Positions 1 through 10,754 of a DNA stretch of 64,000 nucleotides are shown piece after piece. The translations under genes were made by a program, and so were the position numbers. Every line of letters begins with the position of its first letter. Position 1 is the stretch's first letter. The notes beneath the pieces are model-generated. The model had not been told where the DNA came from. It saw nothing but the letters and a program-made list of their open reading frames with translations, and searched no databases. The stretch comes from Haliotis asinina (Eukaryota; Mollusca; Gastropoda; Lepetellida; Haliotidae): positions 35,347,253-35,411,252 of the forward strand of contig NC_090290.1 of NCBI RefSeq assembly GCF_037392515.1, in the 5' to 3' direction.

Positions 1-2520
1 CTGGAATAATAAAAACTGCAACAATTTAGAGATAATCTACACTCAGATCCTGTACAAGAATTTCTAGATCAATCCCTAGATGCGGCACTATCTGACACGG
101 ATTGGAGTATTGGTTATATCACAGACGCTACATGTTTAGTAGCCTCAGATATGATAAGACAAACGGGTAAACCATTAAGAGATTAAATAATTGGTTTGAT
201 AGTGAATGTGAAAGTTTAAAGAAAGATAGATGTAAATCATTAAATAATTTTCGATAAAATAAGGACAGGAAATCTTTAGACGAATAACACAAAACTAGGA
301 ATAAATACTCAGTAACGTGCAAACGAAATCGAAATGACTGTTTTGAATCTAAACAAAAACGTTTGGAAGACAGCATCAATGATTCATAGCAGTACTGGTT
401 GGAGTTTTAATCCGAAAAGACTGCAACTTGTGTACATGGTGAGGAATGGTATAAATATTTTGAAAATCTGTTTGCCTCTCCAGATGAGGACTCCGACTCC
501 CACTATTACCACGAAGCACCTGAAAGCAATTCTAATATACCAGTTGTAAATCAGATTTTAGATGCACCCGTTACTAGGGATGAAATATTTGAAAGCATTC
601 AACATCTGAAAAGTAATAAATCCCCTGGTATTGATGATACTATTTCTGAATTTTTAAGAACTCAGAGGATATATTAATACCATACTTGGAACTGATATTT
701 AACGTTATACTCGAGAGTAGTATTTTCCTCAATCTTGGTCAGTTGGTGTAATAGTCCCCATTCACAAACAAGGTGATATAAATAGCATGAATAATTATAG
801 AGGGATTACCCTCCTTGGCATATTTAGCAAAATCTTATATCATTAATAAAAGACTCTTACTGTGGGCAGATGCTCTAGATAAAATAAATGAAGAGCAAGC
901 GGGATTCAGAGAGGGATACTCGACGGTTGACAATATATTTATTCTCCAAACAATTGTACAAAATATTTAAGTACTAAAGGTGGCAAATTCTATGCTCTTT
1001 TTGTAGATTTCTCGAAAGCATTTGACTCGGTAAATAGAAGTAAACTATGGAATCTCTTACGAATTAGTGGACTGAGCAGGAAAATGAATAAACTCTTATG
1101 CATTATCTATGAAAATATGAAGGTATGTGTAGGGCATAATAACGAGGTCTAAAAAACTTTACATGCCATTTGGGAGTAAGACAGGGCTGTATCATAAGTC
1201 CTTTTCTGTTTAGTTATAAATGATTTAGCAACTCAAATTCACGAAAACTGCAATAATGGCATCACGCCACACCCCGATATTACGCAGCTGTTGTGCTTCT
1301 ATTTTCAGATGATACTATAATATTTTCCAGTACTGTTAATGGACTAAAGAGAGAAATTGATGAATTTTGCGATAATTGGAAACTAAGTGTAAACATGGAT
1401 AAGACAAAAGTGGTAGTTTTTAAAAATGGTGGCAACATATCGGGTAAAACATGTTTGTTTAAAGGAGAACATTTAGAAATAACACCGCTCTATAAGTATT
1501 TAGGTGTTTACTTCACCCAAACCCTGTCATGGAATAGACACACTAAACAGGCAGACACACAAGCGCAGAAGCTTTTTGTTTCGATCTGTAAGCAGTTAAA
1601 TGCTCAAGGAAATGTTGCCTTCGAGCCGATTTTTAAAATATTTGATGTTACAATAAGCCCAATATTACTGTATGGATCTGAAGTTTGGGGCTTGCAATAT
1701 TTCGATGTAATAGAAAAAGTTCATTTGTGTGTCTGTAAAACATTCTTGGCGTTGTAGATTCCCAGTGCAAGTTAAGGCTATCAAATACTGGTTACAATTG
1801 TTATACATGCCTGCACATAGATTTCCCTAGTGTTACAATATGATGATAGTTTATGACACTAATGGAAAAACTAATTGGGTAACGAATATTAATACATTCC
1901 TGTTTAAAACGGGGTTTGGTAACGCATGGTATGATCAAAACGTTAACTGCTACCCTAATGTTATAAAGTCACTGACTCAGAGACTTAAAGATATTTATGT
2001 GCAAACATGGTTTGAATCAATGACTCTATTAAGTAAATGTTTCTATTACAAACTATTTAAAAAACAAATTAGTTTGGGGTGGTACCTCTCTAAGATAACA
2101 GTAAAGAAGTTCCGAGTTACACTATCGCGTTTTCGCATGATCGTCGCATGATTTATTTACAGAAACTGAACGCTACACTCATATTAATCGACAAGACAGA
2201 CGATGCCAACATTGCGATTTGAATAATGTTGAGGATGAGTACCACTTCCTTCTTGTTTGTCCGCTGTACTCCGATCTCAGAAGGAAATATTTACCAAATC
2301 AGTTTTACAGATATCCAAACGTTATTACATTTATTTCATTACCGTCATGTACAAACAGTATAATACTTCAGAACTTATCAATGTTTATATACCATGCATC
2401 ATTGCAAAGAAAGAAACAGAATGATATCTGAAAGTGTAAACATTATCACTCGGGAGAACATTTATGTATGAATGTTTTATGTACTATAGGCCTGTGGCCT
2501 CTTCAGTGCGGAATAAAGTT
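1..2520 (+). pseudogene. Non-LTR retrotransposon (LINE), 5'-truncated and frameshifted
   Basis: Decayed LINE reverse-transcriptase polyprotein. Nothing of the endonuclease is seen; the window opens in the linker between endonuclease and RT. RT motifs lie in several frames: the motif-A segment ALFVDFSKAFDSVNR near 990-1035, an RQGCIISP-type segment near 1180-1205, and the catalytic FADD box as FSDD near 1302. The longest open stretch (1293-1757) covers the palm to the thumb (KYLGVYF) and the SPILLYGSEVWG motif. The C-terminal Cys/His region CxHC...VEDEYHFLLVCPLY lies at 2200-2300. The 3' end is near 2520, after an 'aataaag' signal. Stops and frameshifts are numerous, so it is inactive. Same general family as the element at 3618-7633; the exact clade cannot be assigned by eye. 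Confidence 0.85.
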
Positions 2521-2619
2521 TGGGTTGGTACAAACAGCTTATATGTTAAGGAAACGTTGGTGTTGATGCTGCATCTTTCGATGATTTCACATTAATTACT
2601 CATACATTCTGTCTGAAAA

Positions 2620-3000
2620 GGTGAGTGGATTTATGTATTAGAGCTACACTGTGTATACACTGTAAAAGTTCAAATTTAGAATATTGCGAAGCCTGTAAAA
2701 GGATAAGAATAGACATGTTACATCCCCTGTTAGTAAATATGGTATTGTATGTTAACAAAAGTTCAATTTTAGTATATAGCAGAGTCTGTAAAAGGATAAG
2801 AATATATATGTTACATCCCTTGTTGTCTACTAGACGAATTGGTATAGGAGCGTGCTGTAGCATTACCAGAAATTACTTAGAATTTTAGGGTTGTGTTTAA
2901 AGGTCACATGCAACGTTAAACAAAACTTTGCAGATTCTGATACCTTTCTGATACCGAAACAAATCATCAAAAATACCAATTTAACCTATAAATAGAATAA
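2620..3000. repeat. Left part of a Tc1-like element, with a 93-bp internal tandem repeat
   Basis: A motif around 'gtaaaaggataagaata' occurs twice about 93 bp apart (near 2693 and 2786). The stretch 2740-3000 is closely similar to 60010-60290. In that second copy it lies directly upstream of sequence leading into a Tc1-like transposase. I read it as the left part of the same mobile element whose right part is at 9163-10740, the two parts separated here by a later insertion. No coding function is seen. Confidence 0.7.
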
Positions 3001-3617
3001 GCGTATATGGATGACAACTTCCTTAATACTAGAGCACGACGTTTCGGTACAGGTTCTTGTATCGTTTTCAAGTGTAAATTATATGTATATAATTAACAAG
3101 TGATGACGACAAAAAGGGGGTAACAATGTATACAAGGATAAACATAGAAGCCAGTGGTACACAGAGCTTCGTATGAATACAAGTTAACAGTGTGATGATA
3201 ACTAAGTAAGCCAGTGAGGTGCACAGAGTAGATGTTTGTGCAGGAGGCTAGAGTGGTTTGATGAGCTCATCGTAAGCCGTGGGGATAGGATAGCCTTGGT
3301 CTCTGTTAAACAGGGGTCGGTATCGTTTGATGTTGATAGCTTCAGTTATTTTTCTTATGGTAAAGTCTGATTGGTTCTTTGAGAGGTTGGTGTAGTCAGT
3401 CCAGTTGATTTGGTGATCGGGGTAGGCCGCTATATGGTCTGAACTGGCTGATCTTTGGTCCGATTTGGTGGTTGATGTCTGATGTTCCTTGATTCTGGCC
3501 TGGATGTTTCTTCTTTGTATGAGTGCCCACAATTGCAGTCAGTTTTGTAGACTACATCCTTTCGGTTGAATTTTATGGCTTGCTGCTGTTTGCGGGTGAA
3601 AATGAAAAATCCATTGG
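3000..3617 (-). pseudogene. Penelope-like element, GIY-YIG endonuclease part (3' portion)
   Basis: On the minus strand, 3248-3570 encodes the C-terminal GIY-YIG-type endonuclease of a Penelope-like retroelement: a KDVVYKTDCNCG segment, then after a frameshift RRNIQARIKEHQTS, DHIAAYPDHQINW and a terminal block ending near IKRYRPLFNR. The CxC entry and the RNIQARIKEH helix are typical of the family. The stop is near 3248. Sequence below it, including 'acgacgtttcggtacaggttc' near 3039, looks like the 3' terminal region. The upstream reading continues at 7634, across an inserted LINE. A frameshift sits at the start of the domain. Confidence 0.8.
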
Positions 3618-3890
3618 GTGTAATGAAACATCTCTGAATGTTTCAAATGAAAATGTCACATTCAAAACATGGCAGTCATACGACGTCATCAGGGCCCACC
3701 GTCATGGCGCTAAACGCCATCACTCTGACAGGCCACGCACAATGATTGTGAAACTGCATGCATCTGACGACAAGGTAGTCCTGAAAGAAAACGGGTATGG
3801 AATTGCGAGCGACCTAACAACATGCCACAACGTAAGCAACTGCAAACGCTAAAGGGAGAAAGCCAGTTCGGATTTTTAAGAATGGCAAAC
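3618..3890 (+). pseudogene. LINE ORF1 fragment (RRM-type nucleic-acid-binding protein)
   Basis: The reading contains VIRAHRHGAKRHHSDRPRTM followed by IVKLHASDDK and GIASDLT. This resembles the RNA-recognition and C-terminal part of LINE ORF1 proteins (pattern R-x-hydrophobic-V-K-hydrophobic ... G-I-x-hydrophobic-x-x-D-L-T). The N-terminal coiled coil is absent, so the element is truncated at its 5' end. A frameshift near 3850 ends the match. A 109-codon reading in another frame (3822-4151) overlaps the start of the endonuclease and looks like a shadow or linker. Confidence 0.6.
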
Positions 3891-4109
3891 TTGTGTCAGT
3901 GCCTCGAACAGGTAGTGTTTCAGCAGCCTCGCATCAGCGTGATACTTCACGTAGCACTGGTAGGAGGATCCCAACGCGGAGCCAGAACCGTAACGATGCT
4001 ACTGCTCAGGGTGCAAGTGCCTAGCGGTGTGGCCAAAGCTCGGAACAATCTCCACAGGGATCCTTCTCGTCTAACACCGCACGCGGCCGTGACGGTGCCT
4101 CGTGTGAAA

Positions 4110-4940
4110 GCAATACCGTCAAACATTTCACTTTCCTTTTCTGTAATGTAAATGGTTTAAAAAGTAAAGTCATAGATCCAGAATTCACTCACTATCTGGG
4201 GAAATTCAAAATTGTATTCCTAGTAGAGATATTTGTTGAGAATTTAGATACGAACTGGTTAGAGGGATACGACATATTCTATTGCCCTGCTGTTAAACTG
4301 TCCGAATTTGGTCGTCTATCCGGTGGAGTATGTCTGTGCATTCCTCAATCAATCAAGAAATTATGTACGTTGACAAAATTGCGTATTGATACCGCTCTTT
4401 GTGTAAATTTATCAAAAGAAATATTCTCCATAGATAAAGATATAAAATTGATATGCACGTATATACCCCCTATGGGCTCACGATGCTATGACAATTGTGA
4501 TTCAAGTTGCAGTATTGATCAACTTGAACAGCTACTTGTTGATAACGTAATAGAGTTCAGTAACTCACATCTGATGCTATGTGGAGATACGAACGCTAGA
4601 ACTGATCACCTCAATAATCCACCTGTACATCCTAGTGATGACTTGCATAACTCTAGTTCATTTTATGAACTAAATGACACTCCAGTCGAGAATCGTAAAT
4701 CTCAAGATAATATGGTAAACAGATTTGGTCGCATATTGCCAGATACGTGCTACGCCTTCCATTTATTCATAGTTGATGGTAGACTGAATGGGGACCTAAA
4801 TGGTGAGTAAACATACTGTAGTGAGAAAGGCTGTAGTGTAAATGACTACTTTATTTGCTCCCCAGACTTATTTCAGTATTTCCAACACTTTAATATAGGT
4901 GAACACTATATATGATTCAGATCATTTTCCACTCGAGTTA
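4110..4940 (+). pseudogene. LINE apurinic/apyrimidinic-type endonuclease domain
   Basis: The domain starts at the characteristic FCNVNGLKSK (catalytic Asn) near 4140. It continues through FGRLSGGVCLC near 4308-4340 and ICTYIPP near 4450. The GDTNART block near 4580 supplies the Asp and Asn of GDFN, and DSDHFPLEL near 4915 supplies the C-terminal SDH. The usual L-E-T-W glutamate block appears as VEIFVE. The frame is lost near 4800-4900, where an in-frame stop and a shift separate the middle from the SDH motif. It would nick target DNA for target-primed reverse transcription if intact. Confidence 0.8.
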
Positions 4941-5599
4941 TCGTGCAGTTTCCCCAAGATGACCCATACATCAAATGCGTCTAATAACAAACCAACTAAT
5001 ACAGAGAAGATATTGTGGAATGAATCATTCTGTACTACATTTCTAAATACTCTACGTCAGAAATTGGGCCAACTTGGTGAAAACTTGCTGATTGAACTCT
5101 AGGCCGATATCGACAGTGCTATTAATGATCTCGTTGATATGATGATGAAATCTGCTGAATGTATGAAAAAGGCATACAAAGACAATCCTTGATATAAACC
5201 GTTAAGCAAGGACTGTGAATTGGCTAAGAGAAATGAACGTAGAGTCTTAAGAAAGTTTCGACGTCAGCGCACTGATAGTCACACACGAACTTACTGTAAA
5301 GAGCGAAATAGGGATAAGACATGTTACAGGAACTTTAAGCATGAAGTCAAATGTAGTGAACTAAATAGACTAAATACTATGCATTGCCAGTCTAAATTCT
5401 GGAAAGAAATTCGACATATCAAAACTAAACGCTCTCAACAAATTTCAATTTCCAAAACTGAGTGGCTCATCCATTTCAGGAATGTTCACCTCGAATGATG
5501 CAGAGCTCGATGAGTCTGACTCCGACCAAGAAATTTTAGAAATCTCGGATGAGCTTAATGGGCGCTATGATGAAGTAGATGAATTTGTATAAGATTCGC

Positions 5600-7533
5600 C
5601 TATATCGGATGATGAAATCACAAATGCTATTTCACAACTAAAATGTGGAAAAACAGCTGGTCCTGGTGATATAATTATTGAAATGCGTAAATGTTCTGTT
5701 ACAGAAATTATTCCTTTTCTCAATACATGCTTTAATTGTTTGTTCGCAAAAGGAGTATTTCCCCGCAGTTGGTTGTCTTCTATTATTGTCCCAATTCATA
5801 AGAAAGGTGACTTTAACTATCCCGATAATTATAGGGGAATATCTCTTATGAGTATTCTCGGAAAAGTCTTCACGTCTATACTAAATAGCCGACTGTCTAA
5901 ATGGGCAAACATGAGGGACAAGATTCCGGAGACTCAAGCTGGGTTTCGTAAGCAATACTCCACCACAGATCATATTTTCACTTTGTATGCACTGATTCAG
6001 AAATGCTTATCCCGTTGAAAACACAAAATGTATGTAGCTTTTGTCGATTTTAAGAAGGCTTTCGATTCTGTAGACAGACAGAAACTATGGTATTGCTTAC
6101 GTAATGCCGGGTTAGGTGGGAAAATGTCTAGCATGTTAAAGGCAGTGTATTCAAATGTAAAATCCTGTGTGCGATGTGGCTCTGGTGTAACAGATTATTT
6201 TGACTGTCCATTGGGACTACGGCAAGGATGCATTGTAAGTCCGATTTTGTTCTCGTTTTTCATTAACGAATTTTATTACGATGTCATGCAAAATGGCAAA
6301 CATGGGGTGCAGGTGTTTCCAGATATGATAGAACTGTTTACGCGTCTATTTGCAGACGATGTTATCTTGATATCCGAAACTATTACTGGTTTGCAAAATC
6401 AACTAAATATTCTTGAAAGTTATTCTGCAAACTTGAAACTATATGTTAATTTAGACAAATCTAACATAGTCATATTTAGAAGGTGTGGTGCTGTAGCATC
6501 CAAGGAGAAATGTTTTTTCCACAGAAAACCTGTTGATGTTGTCAATCAATGTAAATATCTGGGAATAATCTTTTCACATACGATGAATTTAAAATGTTGT
6601 GTCCATGACCTGGTTCGACGTGCAAAGAAAGCTACGATTTCAATTTTATCTATTTCCCAGGAATGTGGAATATTTACTCCAAATATATTTTTCAAACTAT
6701 TTGATGCCCAGGTACAACCCATTTTATTATTTGGATCGGAAGTATGGAGATTTCAACACTACGATTACTTGGAGAGACTACACCTTATGGCCTGCAAAAA
6801 ATCTCTAGGTGTTGGGCCCGCCACTCCAAATTGTATGGTTTACGGTGAATTGGGGAGACACCCCATGTATATTAATTCACAAATACGATGCCTTAAATAC
6901 TGGTTTAAAATTCCGATAATGCCTGAAAGTCATCTACCAAAAATATCATATATGATGGTTCATCTAGTTAATATGGGTAAAACATCTTGGGCATCACATA
7001 TAAGAAATCTTCTGTTTTCTCATGGGTAAGGTTTGGTATGGATAAGCCAGGGTGTTGGGGATGTCTTTATGTTTTTGAAAGAATTTCGTGATCGAGCGGT
7101 AAATCAGGAGTGGCATTTCACTCTAGAAAGTAGCTCTCGTTATGAATTATATAGAACATTTAAAACTCTAGTACAAACTGAATTGTATTTATCTAAACTA
7201 ACTTTTAACTGTAATAGAAAAATATTTGACAAATACAGGACAGGCCTGTTGGACCTAATGGTAAATAGAGGTAGAAATCTGTCCATCCCCAAATCTGAAA
7301 GAATTTGTCCTTTATGCAATTCCTCAGTTGAAGATGAAGTACATTTTACTCTTGATTGTCCGTTTTATGAAGATTTACGTTACAACTATATCCCAGAATA
7401 TTATCTATCGAAACCATCATTGACAGCCTTTACTAGTATATTAACAACTAATAATGAATCCACCCTTCGTAACCTAGCTCTCTATGTTAAGTATGCATTT
7501 ATTCATCGTAACGAGCACTTAGCCATGTCCTAA
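5600..7533 (+). pseudogene. LINE reverse transcriptase with C-terminal zinc region
   Basis: RT fingers begin near 5640 (KCGKTAGPGDI). The conserved VPIHKKGDFNYPDNYRGISL lies at about 5790-5850 and QAGFRKQYSTTDH at 5936-5970. Motif A is YVAFVDFKKAFDSVDR (6031-6078), the GLRQGCIVSPILFSFFIN block is at 6210-6265, and an intact LFADDV catalytic box is near 6350. Thumb KYLGI and PILLFGSEVW follow. A C-x2-C...H...C zinc-like segment (CPLCNSSVEDEVHFTLDCPF) lies at 7307-7370. Stops TGA at 6016-6018 and TAA at 7027-7029 interrupt an otherwise continuous frame. Confidence 0.85.
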
Positions 7534-7633
7534 TGTATATACCTACACCATGTATCACAACGCTGTATGCAACTCTCTTGTATAAGGGACGATGGCCTAA
7601 AATACAATAAACGATTGTCTTGTCTTGTCTACT

Positions 7634-9163
7634 TCCATTGGCCTGTAGGGGTTTGTTGATGGTGACAGAAATAGTAAAGGTGGTGCCTATTCTGCTTCTT
7701 CCTTAAGGAGCCTGCTGATCTGGTGGGAAGGTTTGACGACGTATGGGATGGAGATCTTTGTAGGAGCCGATTTAGGTTAAGGAGGTTTGGTAGAATGTGA
7801 CGATAAAGTTGCTGCAATTGTCCTGTTCACTACTTTGGGTGGGTAATCATTATGGTTGACAAAAACATCTCTCAGGTGGTTGATTTCCTCATGTAGCTTT
7901 ATAGAACATACGTTCTTAGCTTTTCTAGTAAGCGTGGAGACAATGCCTGACTTCACTCGTGGAGGGTAGGACTGATAGTGGACATACTGGTTATTGTGGG
8001 TGGGTTTCCGGTATACTGTTGTCTGAAGTTGGTTGGAATGGATGCGGGATACAAGGATGTCTAGGAATGGGATCTGGTTGTTGGTTTTTGCATCCATGGT
8101 GAATTTTTGACTCTCGGATGGTGCTTGTTGAGGTGGTTTAGCAGCTCTAGAGGGTCGTTGTCAGGTTTCGGGACGACAAAATTGTCGTCCACTGTAATAA
8201 CCAAATAGCTTGCTTCTTTAATGCTTCATTCTTGTCTTCTTATGTCTTGTTACAAATCTTGTTACAAACACAGATTGACTGAGAAAGCTGAAAAGCTATC
8301 TTATTATTTAACCTTATGACAATTTCATTGTTAACTACTTTCACTTAAAGTTCACCAATTTCACTGATCATAAAAGATATATATTGTAAGGTGAGCTAAC
8401 AGGTGTCATACTAACACATGAAAAAAAACCCAAACATGTCTGCTGAAAATGGATAAATAGAACTATCTTTGCTTCAACATACTAAATATATATATGTGAG
8501 TAACATAGTATTGCATATATGGTTACCACTTCATGTATAAGTTAAAAGTGTAAGTGCTTTACCAATGTTTTAGACCTTTTTAGCTTGGGGACTTGATGAC
8601 TTGGCCACGTGGATGCTGAGAGCACATGGCATGATATGAATAACCCAAAGCATTTACCTTCCCTTATCAGATGTGGAAGGGTATCTCAAGACAGCTTGGA
8701 TCAAAAACTTAGAATCTTAAATGAAATAAGAATGTCAATTTGAAACTTAAGTGAAATGGGAATGATACAAATTTGGAACTTAAGGAAACGAAAAATGATT
8801 CTCTGTATGAATAATCAATTGATTTTGGCCACAACATCCACCTTTCGATACCAGCACATAGGCTGGAAAGGTGATGTGAGGAGGGCTTTTTGTCAAGGTC
8901 TGACATGTATATCTCCGTAAGGATAGGTGACATGGGTGACGTCATCGGCAGTCCATGTATCTGTTCATATATATCATCTCCTCGTGTGAAGTATGTTGCG
9001 TTGATGCAGGTTGAGGCGAGGTCTATGATAGAGTCTGTGGAGAGGCTGGTGTGAAGTGGCTGTTCAAGTTGGTTGAGTCGTTCGCGCAAGGCTGTAAGGG
9101 CTTCTTCACGTGGAACGTTAGTAAACCAATCAACAACATCATAGCTGTGCTTGAAAGAGTATA
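7634..9163 (-). pseudogene. Penelope-like element, reverse transcriptase part, 5'-truncated
   Basis: Minus-strand reading begins near 9150 in RT motif A (FTNVPREEALTALRERL). It continues with IYEQIHGLPMTSPMSPIL near 8950-9000, a disrupted YVDD box, then PFLDILVSRIHS, TTVYRKPTHNNQYVHY and VKSGIVSTLTRKAKNVCS (7900-8080), and a thumb segment near 7700. These are signature Penelope-like RT blocks. The N-terminal part is missing, consistent with 5' truncation during insertion. Frameshifts occur near 7750 and 8100, and about 630 bp of unrelated DNA splits the catalytic box (8205-8835). It continues into the GIY-YIG part at 3000-3617. Confidence 0.8.
8205..8835. other. Unrelated insert splitting the Penelope RT catalytic box
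   Basis: On the minus strand the RT reads WYRKVDVV just above 8840 and VDDNFVVPKPDNDP just below 8205. The Y-V-D-D box is therefore interrupted by about 630 bp of AT-rich DNA with no recognisable coding content. The flanking fragments both contain part of the box, as expected for an insertion with a short duplication. I see no transposase or clear terminal repeats in it, so it could be a small non-autonomous element. Confidence 0.5.
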
Positions 9164-10740
9164 TCTGCCCAAACTATGCGATTGTGAGCTGTAATCTAAT
9201 CTTGGTTGTGTACACAAACATGTAAAGAATCTACTCGTTTCATAAAAGAAAAAATACATGTTGATTGTGATAAGCTGCCTCTGCCACAGAGAAATCTCCA
9301 TGTGTGGTCTATTGACACTTATATGTCTGCGTGCCTGTCTGCTAATGACAATATGCAATGTACTTCAGTAATTGACCACATACAATTTGAAATTAACACA
9401 CCGGGCTTTTAAGCCACAAACAAAGAGCCAGCTAAGCGTATCGGCAAATGAACCAGTGGCCAATGAAAAGGCTTCATTACACTTGGGTGCACATCTACCA
9501 GCTCTGAGGGAGGTAAGCCCAAGTACAAAATATTGCACTTTTGATGTTACAACGCTTATAATTTTGTTTAATTGTTTTTTTCATAATCAGCAATGTATTT
9601 TACATATCATGAGTAAGTGATACCTCTGTTTTAATTATGTTTGATTTTTTGGTTGTATGTGACTTTAATTGGCTTTGAGGTTTTAACAACCTTGACAGCT
9701 ATCAAGTGCTATGTTTCATTCAAGAGAAACGGTCCTTTTTCATTAGTTTGTAAAGAGATATCCCCCTTTGTTTACTTGCTGTTAGCCGGTATGTTCAGTG
9801 ATCCTCAGTATGGATGATTTAGAGAAGAGGGAGTTGATTATAGAGTATTATAACAAGGACATCAAATCATCTAAAGTGATTTCAAGTAGGACAGGCACTC
9901 ATTTCTATAGTGTTTTGAAAAACGTTGCAAATGGATATGGCACTGAGAACTAGAAAGGCGCAGGTAGGCCCAAAAAATCGACTGTCGGTGACAGGAGGCG
10001 GTTTGGTATTCTTGTTTCTAAAAACAATCGAAGGAGTGTAGAAAACTTAAGTCTGGATACGATTGATAGAGGAACAGCGACAGTCTGCAGGGAGACAATT
10101 AGAACTGAACTGCATGCCATGGGTTGGTAGAAAAGTCGAGGAATTCCATCACCGATCATGAAATCTGAACAAAAGGAGCGAAGGTTGAACTGGTGCTCAC
10201 AGCATAGAAATTATAACTGGGGCAATGTGATTTTCTCAGATGAAAGTTCTGTGTGCCTGTTTCCTAAATACCTTCAAATTCTGAACCAATCAAACTGAAA
10301 AACCTTTGTATTAGCGTCCAAACTCCGAAATTTAACATGTGGGGTGGCATATCTGAGCATCCCACTGTGTATTTGAAGGGAATGTGAACAGTGAGCGGTA
10401 CACACATAGGGACACTCGAGGGACACTCACTTCTATCTGTGCACAGGTTCTGTGGAAATATTTGGATTTTCCAGCAGGGCAACGACCCAAAACATCGTTC
10501 AAAGCATTCACAAGCCTGGTTTTGGTCCCAAAATATGACATTATTAGATTGGCCAAGCTATATCCCTGACCTACATCCAATAGAAAATGCTTGGGGACTG
10601 ATGAAGGAAAGTGTCAGTAAGAAAAATTTGACAAATATTGCTGAAATGAAAGAAGAGGTGGTCTGATATTGGGACAGCGTGGCCCACGACTTTTTAACCT
10701 CTTTGATCAGTGATATGCCCCGCCGCATTTAAACCTGCTT
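9163..10740 (+). pseudogene. Tc1-like transposase, copy 1 (catalytic Asp replaced)
   Basis: Degenerate Tc1/mariner-superfamily transposase. The helix-turn-helix start DLEKRELIIEYYNKDIKSS is near 9812, a GRPKKS basic motif near 9967, and the first catalytic Asp in VIFSDESSV near 10236. The NDPKHRSKHSQAWF block is near 10480 and WPSYIPDLHPIENAW near 10550-10595. The second catalytic Asp of QQDN is Gly here (QQGN), while the final Glu (PIEN) is kept 34 residues further on, giving DD34E spacing. Stops and frameshifts interrupt it near 9945, 10125, 10297 and 10390. The upstream part (9163-9420) matches 60440-60680, so this is the right half of the element begun at 2620. It also holds about 150 bp near 9410-9555 that the other copy lacks. 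Confidence 0.8.
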
Positions 10741-10754
10741 TGCTGCCTGTGGTG

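Larger units (their letters stand above)
3618..7633 (+). mobile_element. Nearly complete LINE inserted in the Penelope-like element
   Basis: Order of parts: end of ORF1 (3618-3890), apurinic-type endonuclease (4110-4940), RT (5600-6800) and C-terminal zinc region (7290-7380). It ends in an AATAAA-like signal and short TTGTC repeats (7604-7630). An 8-bp direct repeat, TCCATTGG, lies at 3610-3617 and 7634-7641 and is a plausible target-site duplication. Removing one copy and the element leaves a sensible minus-strand Penelope reading. The RT core is broken mainly by in-frame stops (6016-6018 and 7027-7029) rather than many frameshifts, so it is younger than the copy at 1-2520. Confidence 0.85.
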
